Assembly (NCBI GenBank): GCA_025531455.1
Contig: JAMYHL010000010.1
Location: 930,001 to 994,000 of the forward strand
Direction of reading: 5' to 3'
Length of the DNA: 64,000 bases
DNA from: Apiotrichum sp. Y4204
Lineage: Eukaryota; Basidiomycota; Tremellomycetes; Trichosporonales; Trichosporonaceae
The notes below the pieces were generated by a model. It was given only the letters and a program-made list of their open reading frames with translations. It had not been told where the DNA came from and searched no databases. Shown here piece after piece: positions 11,293-23,431 of this stretch. Position 1 is the stretch's first letter. Each line of letters opens with the position of its first letter. The translations under genes were made by a program, and so were the position numbers.

Positions 11293-12865
11293 TCACACAC
11301 CAGGAGAGAGGGACTTGGCGGGTTCGTCATCATCGTATTCCTCAATCTCATCGTCCTCCTCTTCCACCACGCGCTCAGGCTCGGGTTCGGGGGCCGGGGA
11401 AGCCTGGGGAGGTGGGTTGGGTTTCGGCTTGAGAATAGATGGCTGGGAGATAGGCTTGAGTTCAGGCATAACGAAATCGTCCGGAAGGCCCTGCATGCTG
11501 GCCTTGAGCGCGGCCTGAAGCGCCTCGTCCTCATCATCATAGGATCGAGAATTGAATGCGAAGTCCGTCGGGCCTGCATAGGCATTGGCCATAGAGGATG
11601 CGTTGACGCCGTGCTGCCCGGCGTGGGGGTAGTACTCATCGTCATCTAGCTCCTCGTCATGGTCCAGCATGTCGTGGTCGAGTTCGTTCATTTCTGCCTC
11701 ATTGTTAAAACCGTCGTGGTCTGGATTCATCCGAGGTGTGCGAGTTCGACTTGAGGGTTGACTGCCGACAAGATCCTGATCCTCAACAAACTCGGAGGTC
11801 AAGTCCTCCTGCCGACGACGGCTACGTCCGGAACCAGCCGCATAAGCGGGGGGGTGTACATCGATTGATTGGCTTCCAACGGCCCGCGATGATGCTGAAT
11901 GTTAACGCAAAGAATACAAGGGTCACTTACGTCCTGCTTCTCCATTCCCCGCGTCAACGCCGGCACTCATGGTATTCAACTGAGCACCATAGGATCCGCG
12001 ACGGTCTTGAACTTCACCAAGCTGAAGTGCCATCATATCCGCACCAGTCTCCGGAAGAATCCCAATACCACCGTCCTCCCAGCCAGTACCTTCTCCAGGA
12101 TCCGGTCCCGCACTCTCTCCAGCCCCAACGCCAGCCTTCCGGACCACAAACACCGAATAGCCCTCGGCCTCAGCTTGGCCGAGAACCATCTGAAGATATG
12201 TGGGGGAAATCCATTCGGGAGTAGAAAGGAAGGAATTGAGGTTATACCACCGGGTTTTGTTGCTAAAGCGACGAAGGGTGAACCAGTGATTGGCCAGGTT
12301 GAGTATAAACGCGGCTTGATCTCTGCAACATTAACCGGGACAGCAGAGGAAAATAGCACTCACTCGGGGTGATCAACATATGGCTTCATAGCCTCTCCTC
12401 GCCAGCGCACCAGAGTCAGGTCCCACACCTGCAGGGCCTACAGTAAGTACCGCGCATTGGTGAGAACTGCACTAACCTTCTCGAGAACAGAAATGGAGAA
12501 GAATCCCGTATCATCATAGTTGTACGACTGAGTGGGCGGCGCCGCGTAAGTGTTCGCGGCCTCAGCTTCATCAAGTCTAGATTGAGTGTCAGTTCACTGT
12601 AGACCTCATTCGATGGCCCCCAGAAGCAGACGCCAGACTCACTTGCGGGCAACGTCCGCCAGATCGACTTCTGTATAGCAGGGCTCCTGCAAGAGATTAT
12701 TCAGACTGTGCTGGGCGCCTGGGGATTAGCCGGAGTACGTGAGAGTGGAGCAAGGTGGGAGACGTACACAGCTGCGAACCGGCTTCCTGCCTTTCATGGA
12801 AGATGTCTCCTTTGTCAGCGTTGTTGAGTGAGGTGATCCGACAACATACAGGGAACGAGGTCCAT
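11293..12865 (-). CDS. Ataxin-3-like Josephin deubiquitinase with UIM
   Basis: Seven exons (12865-12850, 12806-12768, 12718-12643, 12576-12477, 12437-12364, 12322-11931, 11894-11293) encode 432 aa. Josephin domain, residues 1-185: the N-terminus IFHERQEAGSQLCAQH carries nucleophile Cys19, followed by SLNNLLQ. The catalytic His114 is in NHWFTL and the Asn129 in WYNLNS, so the triad is complete. A ubiquitin-interacting motif, EDEALQAALKAS, lies at about residues 353-364, and an acidic EEEDDEIEEYDDDE tail follows. This is the ataxin-3 layout without the polyglutamine tract. The family trims ubiquitin chains and works with Cdc48/p97. The Cys19 codon is split by intron 2 (T|GC). Long Ser/Gly/Pro linkers between Josephin and UIM look disordered. 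Confidence 0.92.
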
Positions 12866-13241
12866 CCTGATGCTTGGGAGTGAATGTGAGGGATGTTGTT
12901 GTGAGATGATTGCAGATAGACGAAAGTGGCAGAGAGGACGGAAGGTGAGCTGCTTGGCTGAGATGACGAAGCGTAAAGGACGTCGAGAATAGAGCAGAGC
13001 ATAGTCGTCGACCTTGGGACCAAACGTGTGTGTGTGTGTGTCTCAGCACTCGAAGGGAGGTGGTGTCCCTCCACTCCCAGCTACAACCAGTGTACGCCAG
13101 CGTCGCCGATTGTGTCATCGCCACCACAGTCCCACGGTGGCGATCGTGGCAACCACATCATACACATGGGAAGGAAGATCCAAATAATGACGTGTCATTT
13201 CTGTACGCTTTTAAGAGAAGTAGGCAGACAATATTAACAAA
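12866..13241. other. Intergenic, promoter of the Josephin gene and 5' flank of tRNA-Phe
   Basis: The minus strand is pyrimidine-rich near 12900-13060, consistent with a short leader of the Josephin gene. A GT dinucleotide run is at about 13026-13041. The A/T-rich TATTAACAAA just before the tRNA (13232-13241) is a typical tRNA upstream element. Confidence 0.45.
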
Positions 13242-13340
13242 GGAGACATAGCTCAGCTGGGAGAGCGAGCGACTGAAGTTCAGTTACAACGATCTTCATA
13301 GATCATCGCTAGGTCGGGTGTTCGATCCACCCTGGCTCCA
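13242..13340 (+). tRNA. tRNA-Phe (GAA) with 26-nt intron
   Basis: The cloverleaf folds by eye: acceptor GGAGACA/TGGCTCC (one A-G mismatch at pair 5), D-arm GCTC/GAGC, anticodon stem AGCGA/TCGCT (13268-13272 and 13306-13310), variable AGGTC, T-arm GGGTG-TTCGATC-CACCC, discriminator A. The anticodon GAA is at 13275-13277. The intron at 13279-13304 sits at the canonical 37/38 position. It contains CTTCA (13294-13298), complementary to TGAAG across the anticodon, the classic anticodon-intron pairing needed by the splicing endonuclease. A and B box promoters are internal. Confidence 0.93.
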
Positions 13341-13344
13341 TACG

Positions 13345-13349
13345 TTTTT
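13345..13349 (+). terminator. RNA polymerase III T-run terminator
   Basis: Five T residues begin 5 nt after the tRNA-Phe discriminator base, the standard Pol III termination signal. Confidence 0.8.
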
Positions 13350-13617
13350 GCATTTCTCCTCCACGATCCACTTTCACTACCTTAAGCTCTCGCGCTCTCG
13401 AGCTCTCTAGCTCTCGAACCACGAGCCTCTCGAGATCGCAATCCTCTTTTGCCGGTTGCCCCTTCCAGGACCGTAAGCTTCCATGGTCTACGGCCTCTAG
13501 AGCCGTGGAGTTTCTTAGTATTGAGAGGCCTCGAGCGCTTCGGCACTGTACTGAGTGACAGCCAAGTTTGATGCTGCCTAAAAATACATCTGATACCTCT
13601 AACTCGGACTTCGCTGT

Positions 13618-14949
13618 TTACGGCAGCACGACGTAGCGACGGAGGTGCTCGGGGATAGCTTCCAAGAGGCCCTTGGACTCGAGCCAAACCCGAGAGAAGA
13701 GGCGGGCCTGGTAACGGTACGCACCGTCGGCTGTGGGGAGTGAGCGGATGAAAAAGCGTACTGAAGCGTGTCTTGCCTCTTGAGGCACTCACCAATGACG
13801 GTCACAACAGTGGAGCCAGGGCCCTTCTTCTTTGCGATTTGGGTAGCAGCATAGACGTTGAGGGCAGAGGAGGCACCCACGTAGAGACCCTCCTCGTCAA
13901 GAAGACGGTAAATCATCTTGATGGACTCGGCGTCGGGAACGTGAACAGCTCCCGAAAGGAGCTCAAGGTCAGGCTTGAGGTTCTCAGTGACACGGCCCTG
14001 TCCGATACCCTCAGTGATAGAGCCGTTTCCCTCACGGGCAAGCTTGCCGTTCTCAACGAGGTTGTAGAGAACGGATCCCGGCGGGTCAGCGAGGTACGAC
14101 TCGACGCGGCCCTCGGACTTCTCAACGAGGTAGCGCGTAATTCCGGCCAGAGTGCCACCAGTGCCCGTGGCGCAAGTGAAGGCATCGGTCTTGCCGCCGG
14201 TCTGCTCCCAGATCTCAGGGCCGGTGGTGACAATGTGGGCGTTACGGTTGGCAATGTTGTCGAACTGGTTGGTCCAGACGGCATTGTCGAGGGACTCGGC
14301 GTACCGGCGGGCCTGGTGGTTGTAGTTCATCTCATTGTCAAAGGCAACGGCGGGAACGGGACGCACGTCGGCGCCGAGCATGCGGAGGAGGTCGATCTTC
14401 TCCTGCGACTGGGTGTCGGGCATGTAGATAACACACTTGTATCCACGAGCACGGCAGACATGCGCGAGACCAATACCAGTGTTACCGGCGGTTCCCTCGA
14501 CGACAGTTCCGCCAGGACGAAGCTGGCCCTTCTCCTCTGCGTCCTTCACCAGGTAAAGGGCGGCACGGTCCTTGATCGACCCACCCGGCGACATGAACTC
14601 GCCCTTGGCCAGGATGTTGGCTCCAGTCTCCTCAGAAACCTTGTTAAGGCGAATCTAGCTGTCAGTACAAGCGTTGCATAACGATAACGATAATCGGTGA
14701 CGGTATCCAGCATTATCTGGCTTCATGTCACGTCGTAAGCGAACAACCACCGAAAACGGCGTTTCAAACTTCACGAACGTCTAAATGATCGTCATGTAGC
14801 TCCCTATCACGCCTACTCATACATACCAGAGGAGTGTTGCCAACGGCACCAACAAAGCCATCAACGACGCGCGAGCGAGCCTCGGTAGCAAAGGAACGCG
14901 ACTGGCGCGCGACGGGGGCGAGCCGGAGAACGGAGCGGAGCACCGACAT
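13618..14949 (-). CDS. Cysteine synthase, mitochondrial-type (PLP-dependent)
   Basis: Three exons (14949-14827, 14654-13793, 13730-13618) encode 365 aa. The enzyme belongs to PLP fold type II, cysteine synthase/CBS family, and makes cysteine from O-acetylserine and sulfide. The N-terminus [20 protein letters not shown] is Arg-rich without acids, a mitochondrial presequence. The PLP lysine is K69 in GGSIKDRAA. The substrate loop [12 protein letters not shown] is at about residues 90-101 and the phosphate-binding GTGGTLAG at about 205. Its long C-terminal region (ASSALN to [17 protein letters not shown]) resembles the fungal cysB/Mcy1-type group rather than bacterial CysK. The 172-nt first intron is long for this locus. 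It diverges from PHB1. Confidence 0.93.
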
Positions 14950-15944
14950 TGTTCGCGCGGTTCTTTGGACACTTGTTTTTGAGGGAGAGAAAGCGTGGAC
15001 AGAGCAAGAGCAACGCTGAAAGCCGGAGTCTGATAAGTGTGATGCACAAAATGTAGGAATCAACATCAAACGTCTTGTGCTCATCCCGCGTTATTGCGAA
15101 CCCTCGCGCGCTCGTGATGGACGGGGACGGGCTGGCCTGCTTGTTCACCAGATCACCAGTCCTGCTGAGTGAGATGAGCACACCATACATTGCGTATTTG
15201 TTCCGAATACCGTTCAATCTGGAAAAATAAAAGGCAAGCAAAAAGGGCCAGGCGCGCGCTGGCGTGCTCAAATCGCTAGATGATAACGTCATCGGCAATG
15301 GCCCGGCCTACTTGGCCGTCCGTGCACCTGTCGTTGGCGGTATATCCGGCGAATGAATAAAAGACCACTACTTGCCTACAACTGACCGCAGTTGTCCGGG
15401 ATCCAGGAATGTTTGTTCTTCTGGCTCTGATATTGCTGTATGTATGGCTATGATGATCATCGGAGTGTGCGGCAGAGAGATCGAGAATGAAGGCTTCAAC
15501 GGTATGGATTGGGTTTGGAATGGTCATCTTAAAGCTCTCTCAGCTGCCCCACACGATCCTATGTGCAGTACTACGTACTACGTGCCATCGGACCGCTCAT
15601 GAGCTTCCATCTGCTTTTGAATCGCAGCTTGGACGGACCTCAGGCCATGCAGGTCACACACAACGTACTGGCGTATAACTGGCGCCTGGCACCAGAAGTT
15701 CGAGCATCAATACCTGTTGCGCAACGGCAAATAAAATCACGTGATCAGCCACGTGTAAAAGACATGTTCAACTCGTGGATTATTTTGCTTCCGTGGCTAC
15801 CATGTCTTCTGCCCTCTGCAGGACGTCAGCGTCTGCCATGGGATTTCTTGGGCAGCAACGCCGCGCCCCTCCTGACAAGCTCGAGCGACGAGTCCTCCAT
15901 CTCCTCCACTTCCATCTCGCTCTCCACAACAAGCACTAGCAGTC
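14950..15944. promoter_or_regulatory. Divergent promoter region, cysteine synthase / PHB1
   Basis: A 995-bp gap separates the two divergent start codons. It contains the paired CACGTG element at 15737-15755 (separate entry), a C/T-rich stretch at 15850-15940 that is probably the PHB1 leader, and ATAAAA near 15355. No RNA gene or ORF of note. Confidence 0.55.
15737..15755 (+). promoter_or_regulatory. Paired E-box (TCACGTGA plus CACGTG)
   Basis: Two CACGTG palindromes lie at 15738-15743 and 15750-15755, separated by 6 bp, i.e. 12 bp or slightly more than one helical turn centre to centre. The first is the extended TCACGTGA preferred by yeast Cbf1, a factor known for sulfur-amino-acid and respiratory genes. 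It lies about 190-210 bp upstream of the PHB1 ATG and about 790-805 bp upstream of the cysteine synthase ATG. The motif is visible; the regulator is inferred. Confidence 0.55.
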
Positions 15945-17290
15945 ATGGCCTTTGTGCAGAACCTCTCGCGCTTCATCGGTAGGTTGCTATGGGCATGGCT
16001 GATCATGCCTGTTGACGCCGCGCGGCGCGTCTCCAGAGAGCAGCCCGAGTTTTGCCTTCGCGACGTTCGCTAACCACCAGTTCCCGTCGCGCTCGGCGCC
16101 GCGTTCGTCGACGCCTCGATGTACGATGTGCCCGGAGGATACCGCGCTGTCATGTTTGACCGTTTTTCGGGTGTTAAGCCGAATGTGCGTACAGTCTTTA
16201 CTGTGGTTTGTCGACATTGCCAGTTGCCGAGCAGGGGAAATTGCAGAACGGAACTGTCGATCAACTGGCAACATCGAACCAAACTTCAATATTTATCAAT
16301 CATCTGACACTTTTAGGCGACCGGAGAGGGCACTCACTTCCTCATCCCGTGGCTTCAGAAGGCTATTCTCTACGATGTCCGCATCAAGCCCCGTGTACGT
16401 ATGAACAACCATGGGTGTCGGTGCTCAGCATCGTCTCGGAGCGCACCGCCAAGTGTGAATTGCTGACAGCAGAACATCTCCACCACTACCGGATCCAAGG
16501 ACATGCAGATGGTGTCCCTCACTCTCCGTGTCATGTCGCGCCCGGACATTAACCACCTCTCCATCATCTACCAGAACCTCGGTCTCGAGTGAGTCAAGCG
16601 TCAATAGCGACATCGAAAGCCTTCAATTGCTGTGCCTCTTTTGGCATAAGAATACAGAAGTCCTTCTGGTGTATTTCTGTTTCCTAACCTCAGCTACGAT
16701 GAGCGTGTTCTCCCCTCAATCGGAAATGAGGTCCTGAAGGCGACGGTTGCCCAGTTCGACGCCTCCGAGCTCATCACCAACCGTGAGATCGTGTCAGCGC
16801 GTATCCGTGACGACCTCCTCCAGCGTGCCAAGGAGTTCAACATTGTCCTTGAAGATGTTTCCATTGTATGTTAACTCATTATTGTCAAGCTGTAGCTAAC
16901 ATTACAGACTCACATGACGTACGTACCCACCACAATCCCCTCACCAAAGTATGAGGGAAAATAGTACTAACCTCCAGCTTCGGAAAGGAGTTCACTTCGG
17001 CTGTCGAGCAGAAGCAGATTGCGCAGCAGGATGCGGAGCGTGCCAAGTTCGTTGTCGAGAAGGCGGAGCAGGAGCGTCAGGCATCCGTCATTCGCTCCGA
17101 GGGTGAGGCCGAGGCCGCCGCCACCATTTCCGCCGCACTCAGCCGTGCTGGTGACGCCTACGTGCAGTTCCGCAAGATCGAGACCGCGCGCGAGATTGCA
17201 TCGACGCTGTCGCAGTCGCGCAACGTGCAATACGTGCCCTCGTCGGATGGCAACCTTCTTCTCCAGGTGCCTCCCCAGCCTGTAGTCTAA
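15945..17290 (+). CDS. PHB1: Prohibitin 1
   Basis: Seven exons (15945-15978, 16081-16184, 16317-16394, 16473-16588, 16694-16865, 16908-16918, 16978-17290) encode 275 aa, the usual prohibitin length. Prohibitin 1 alternates with prohibitin 2 in the ring complex of the inner mitochondrial membrane, which stabilises respiratory subunits and restrains the m-AAA protease. Seen: N-terminal hydrophobic segment [19 protein letters not shown], the PHB/SPFH core [11 protein letters not shown] to [14 protein letters not shown], and the heptad-rich [20 protein letters not shown] coiled coil. The PHB1-type start and [20 protein letters not shown] separate it from PHB2. Exon 6 is only 11 nt (codons for THM plus two bases). 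Confidence 0.96.
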
Positions 17291-17487
17291 GGGCACAGTC
17301 GCGCAAGTAAATATCATCGTCACAGCAGTAGCAGCAATGTATGAACATCCCCATTCTTTCCTATCTACTGAAGGCACTCTGTTGCTTTTAGAGCCTATAG
17401 ACTCATCATATACCCAATCTCATAAAGCCACTCGTGTTAGATCGTGGGCTCGCCCTTAGCCATGGGCTGTTCTATCTAACGCAGCGC

Positions 17488-19639
17488 TCACCGCCGTCCA
17501 GCAGGGCGAGGACGGGAGAAACCACCGCCACCGCCGACGCGGGGGCCAAATGCGTCAAAGGCGTTACGGATACGCTCCTGAGAGTCCCCGTCGTCCTGGG
17601 TTGTGGTGGTTTCCGTGGGCACATCAATGGTCGACGCACGGGCAGGTTTCGGGCGACCGAAACCAGCCGGTGCCGGTGCACCAAAGACTGGCGCTGGGCC
17701 GGAAGGGAGCGCGACTCCGCGAGCGGCTGGGGCAGGAGCTCCGAAAGCAGGAGCTTTAGAACCAGGTGCCGGGGCACCAAAGACGCGAGGGCTGGAACCG
17801 GGCAGAGGCAGCGAGGTTGAATGCTTGGTCCCTGGCCGAGTCGGAATCTCGTCGCGAATATGGCGCTCTGCCAGGTCGGTCTTGTCACTCGTCTCCATCT
17901 TAGCAACAATCTCGATGCCAGCCTTGTCAATCGCATCCTGCTGAATACCGCGCACCGTGGTCGAGTAGACCATGCGGAAGCGAACCGGTGAGCCGGAAGG
18001 GCACCAGTAGATGAACAGCACACGGCCCTTGATCTCGGGAGGAGGGGGTGAGGGGGAAGCAGGCGGAGGGGTGGGGTCACGGGCTGGCGGAGCAGCTTGT
18101 TCACTGTCGCCGTTCTCCGCATCCTCGTTGAGACCGGTCTCTTGCTCCTCGTTACCCTCCTGCTTGTCTTCTTTCTGGTCATCCTTGGTGTCCTCGTCGT
18201 AGCGGGGAGCATTGGACACTTCAACGTTGCGGGCACCGCCCGCAGTCGCCTGGAACGTGTTGCGAGCAACAGCTGGAGACGACTGGACCGGTGTGGCTGG
18301 CTTCACAGGCTTTGGGGGAGGCGGAGTGGGAAACGAGTAGAACGCGTAGCAGGGCGACTTGTCGGGCAGCTTGCCTGCGAGTTCGCCAGGCTTGCACGCC
18401 TCAGAGCGGAGCAGCTGAATAGCGGCAGTGTTGTTCTGTGCAATTTCCTGAATGATCAGCCGAGAATAACAATGTCAACTTACAAGGGTGACGAGCCAGC
18501 CGTCATCAGAACGCTGCGAGGCCTTCAAGAGTGCCTCCGCCACGCCTTCCTGCCACTGAGTCTTACCGCCCAGACCGATAACAGCCTGCTTCCGAGCAGC
18601 AGCGGTTTCAGCATCAAGGGCAACGCGCTTGGCCTCATCAGCCTCAGCCGCCTTGATCTCAGCAAGGGCTTTTTCCGAGGCAGTAAGAGGTGGAGGGGAA
18701 AGAATGTGGTTGAGATGGGACTTGAAAGCTCCAGGAGCAAGGTCATTCTGTTGTCAGTTTGTTGGTTTATAGCGAACGGTGACTCAATAAGCTACCCACC
18801 AGCGAAGTCGCAAACCAGTCGTGCTTGAAGTTGGAAGCGCCAAGGGACTTGAGAAGGCCAGCACGCGATGACGCTTGAAGCATCTTGGCGCGCACCTGCT
18901 TGTTAGCATTAGGTCTCGGTGGGAAGGCAATCAGGGCACGGAAGAATATGCGCAAACAGAACATCTCACGGCACCCACGCCCAAGCCAGCTGACAGCCCC
19001 TGCGTATCTCGTCTCGTACTCACTCCAGCGTCGTCCGGTACAAAGGTAATCATCATCCACTCGTAAGATCCGCCAGACTTGGAGTCAAGACGGTAGGCGA
19101 ACGACGCGGGAGTCTGCTTTGAGGGTAGCGTAGGAGGCAGGAGCGCAACATCATCGGTGTAGCTGCCCTGCGGCGCCACGGTGGTGACGAGCTTGAATGC
19201 CTCTGTGCGGGTCAGCTATGCCTCAAGTCAAATGTTTGCAAGGAGCGCGCGCCTCTGCCTCTGTGCATACAGCAATAGGTGTACCGGCGAGAGGGGCGGC
19301 TGCATGCCAGCAACCATGGTGTCGGGCAGGATTCAAAAGCGAGGCGTGACCCTGCTGTTGATCCACTGATCCACTGTAGACAGGATCTCGACTCCACAGT
19401 CCCTCGCCCAGTACACAAACACGACCCGTAGCCATGGCTCCCACCATACAGGCGACGTGAAGCAGCAATGGTGGGGTGGCTGTTCGTGGGATACATTCCC
19501 TGGTTTCGCAGGGAGCAGTTTGCAACTTACCGCCATCAATGGTGAGGACCAGCGCACGGGTGTTCTCAGCGTTCGACTGAGCGGACGCGAACGCCGAGAC
19601 AAGGTCGTCGGGGACCTTGATGCCAGAGGGGGCGGACAT
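17488..19639 (-). CDS. TWF1: Twinfilin (two ADF-H domains) with internal insertion
   Basis: Five exons (19639-19531, 19202-19024, 18895-18800, 18747-18484, 18447-17488) encode 535 aa, against about 330-350 aa for ordinary twinfilins. Twinfilin sequesters actin monomers, caps barbed ends and binds capping protein at cortical actin. ADF-H1 covers residues 4-145 (start GIKVPDDLVSAFASAQSNAE, then YEWMMITFVPDDA and VRAKMLQASSR). ADF-H2 runs from about 170 to 410 and ends with RMVYSTTVRGIQQDA and IVAKMETSDKTDL. It is interrupted after CYAFYSF (residues 249-255) by about 100 residues rich in Pro and Glu/Asp before KGRVLFIYWCP at about 356. The tail after 414 holds repeated FGAPAP motifs and ends Gly/Arg-rich, replacing the short basic twinfilin tail. 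Intron 1 is 328 nt. Confidence 0.92.
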
Positions 19640-20041
19640 GTCTTGGATTCTATTCGGAAACCGCGGTAGTGGGTAGTCGGCAAAAGAGAACAACACGAGT
19701 CGAGCGCGGCAGGAATCTGAAGGACGAAGTAATGGAGCAGAGACCTTGGATGAGGAGGAACTGAACTAAGAAGACACGATATCCATTGCGCGCACACACG
19801 GGTATGGGCTAGCTGGGGATCGGGCTCTCCGGCTGCCAGCGTGTGCGACGGGCGAATGCACAGGTCAGGCACAAACCATGCATCGTGACGTTGTGTGGCA
19901 CCAACCCCCCAAGTTGAAGCGACTCGCCATCAAGTACAGTACCACAGCACAACAGAACATGTAGAGAGCCCAAGCCGTCCAGAGGTTGCCAGTGATGCAT
20001 GCTATGTATCATCCTCGTGGGGATAAGCCCAAGAATAAGAT
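19640..20041. other. Intergenic between twinfilin start and RPP1 stop
   Basis: About 400 bp, presumed twinfilin promoter and RPP1 terminator. The minus strand near 19690-19760 is pyrimidine-rich. Nothing else seen. Confidence 0.45.
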
Positions 20042-21445
20042 CTAATTCGCCTTTGTCTTCTTCTTGGCACCAGCCGCATCTCCATCGGCACTCCGCTTGG
20101 GAGTCTTGGCCGATTCCACAACTTCCACCATAACAGCGTCTCCGTCTGCTTCCCTCCCGTCGGCGGACGCCCCCGGCGGAGCGACAACCCTGGGTGTGGA
20201 AATGACACCTTTGTATGTACGACGTGCCTCTGCGATGGTCAATATTACCTTGCCTGAAGATTAACTACGTACGAGCGCGGAGAAGGACCGCCTTCGGCGT
20301 ACCAGACATTGCGTCCTTGGCAAAATTCGCTGGAATTCCCAAGACTGTAGCCCTGTTGGTCAGAATTGTGTTCCGTCGCTTCACTCCGAACGTACAAATT
20401 GACGACGTCCAACGGTCCCCGCATACCCTCAGGACATCCTCCTGGGCCAGATGAGAAGATGACGCCTTGTCCATTCGTGACCCGCACAAGTTCACGTGCG
20501 TTGGTCAGAAAGTTTTGGCGATACCGTCTAGCAACATCCTGGGAGACCGACTGTGGAGGAAAGAGTCCCGCCGAGTAAAGAATCTCAAACTGAGGAGTCA
20601 GTACATGCTGGACATGAGTCTACAACAAGAAGTCACTTACCACCACACCATTTCGCTGCGCTTGACGAATCTGCTTGCGATTCAAGCGGAAGTGATACGG
20701 CCTCTCATGCAATGGCACGGTGATAATGGAAATCTGGTGGTCAACAATTTCCCAATGTCTCGTCAGGTGGCATCTGTTCTGAGACGATGGACACTCCAAC
20801 ATAGTCTGTCCAGTATCTGCAGCTCATAACACAGCTCATAACACTCACCTGGTTAGGGCCAGGATTGGACATATCAGTGCAAGCAAGCTGAAGCGCCTTG
20901 TCGCTTCCAACAAATACACTAAGAATGTCGTAATCGCGAAGGGAAGACGTATTGGCGGCGGTCTACAGGTGAGCTCCCGTTCGGACAACGCCACATACCA
21001 AGGGGTGCATCTTTCCATCATCCAGGCGCATATGATACCTCGTAACCTGCACGAGTGTCGGCTGCGATGCTTCGCTAGATGGTCCAGGGGCAAAACGCGG
21101 GTCTAGCGACTGGTAGGGAAGTCTGCGGTTCTCTGGCGTACCAAACGGGCAGGCTATCACATTCGCAGACTGCGGGGCAGTAACCGTATGTGCCACAACT
21201 GTGTAACCCACTGACAATTAGATAGAGCCAAATGTCATGGACTTACAGTGACCACTAAGCGCAACTTTTCGTGCAACCTCTGCACGCTCTGTAGCAGACA
21301 ATGTAGCCCAGCAGTCAGCCGGTTTGGATTGCCCCTCGTCGGCGGCTGCCGTTGCCGTCGCCGCCTTGCCCTTTCCCTTGTCCTTCTTCTTCTTCACAAC
21401 AGGAGCATCGGGGGTGGGAAATGGAAGGAAGAGGTCGTAGTACAT
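20042..21445 (-). CDS. RPP1: RNase P/MRP protein subunit Rpp1 (p30 family)
   Basis: Seven exons (21445-21247, 21210-20999, 20962-20849, 20805-20641, 20589-20396, 20352-20273, 20229-20042) give 383 aa. Rpp1/p30 is a TIM-barrel-like core protein of RNase P (tRNA 5' maturation) and RNase MRP (rRNA processing) in the nucleus and nucleolus. Diagnostic pieces are the start MYYDLFLPFP, LGYTVVAHTV, LRDYDILSVFVGSDKALQLA, the barrel strand QRNGVVFEILYSAGLF, and GVIFSSGPGG with RGPLDVVNLATVLGIPANFA. A Lys-rich insertion (KKKKDKGKGK) follows the first strand. The C-terminus ends with a basic, NLS-like KKKTKAN. It diverges from HMT1. Confidence 0.93.
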
Positions 21446-22086
21446 CGTGCCCAAACGGCGGAGCTTGAGATGCACGAAGGGCGATTGAGTGAGAAGGTGA
21501 TTGCGTGAAACCAACACCCTGTTCGGTCTTCATCTATCACCAAAAATCATCGTGGCTGTCGTTCGTTCCTCGTCCTGTTGATGACGCCAACCACCAAACA
21601 ACAGTCGAACTTTTTTCTTTTACTTGGCTTGTATGCATTGGATGTTAATTGCTTGTATTTGTCCCTGGAGTGCTGTATTTAGTACTGATAATCGAGAAGT
21701 ATCAGCAGATTTATTAGGTTGTAAGGACAGGCACACAGGTTGACCAGCTTATCACCCCTTATGCCCGCCTGGGGCCGAGAAAAACACGTATTAAAAACGC
21801 GTCAGATAAATAAATCTGCTCTGATAATTCTTTCAGGTGCGCAAAAATGTTGCGCAATTTCTGGCTGGCGGGGGCGGGGGCGGGCGGTTGCAGCCAAGCG
21901 CTGATGTGCTGCTGATGCTGTTGTGGTGTGCCGGTCACTCAATCGTCGACCGTGTGGTAGATATCTCATCCTTTCTGTCTTTCTCATCCTCGACCTCCCA
22001 ATCCTTGTTGTCGACGGCATCACTCCTACGCCCCACCAGTTCCCTCGTCGATTGCACTTCCTCCCCGCCCTAATAAAAACATCACG
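21446..22086. promoter_or_regulatory. Divergent promoter region, RPP1 / HMT1
   Basis: About 640 bp between two start codons. The middle (21590-21830) is A/T-rich compared with the flanks. A single ACGCGT (MCB-type) hexamer is at 21797-21802, and a C/T-rich stretch at 21960-22080 is the likely HMT1 leader. One hexamer alone is weak evidence of cell-cycle control. Confidence 0.45.

Positions 22087-23431
<1,345 letters not shown>

Noticed and set aside
13382..13500. CTCTCGAGCTCTC-like simple repeats mistaken for a gene end
   Set aside because: Short, irregular low-complexity sequence between the tRNA and the cysteine synthase stop, with no coding or array structure.
20488..20500. CACGTG inside RPP1, and similar sites at about 48113, 52636 and 57227
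   Set aside because: These lie in coding exons and match chance expectation (about 15 per 64 kb).
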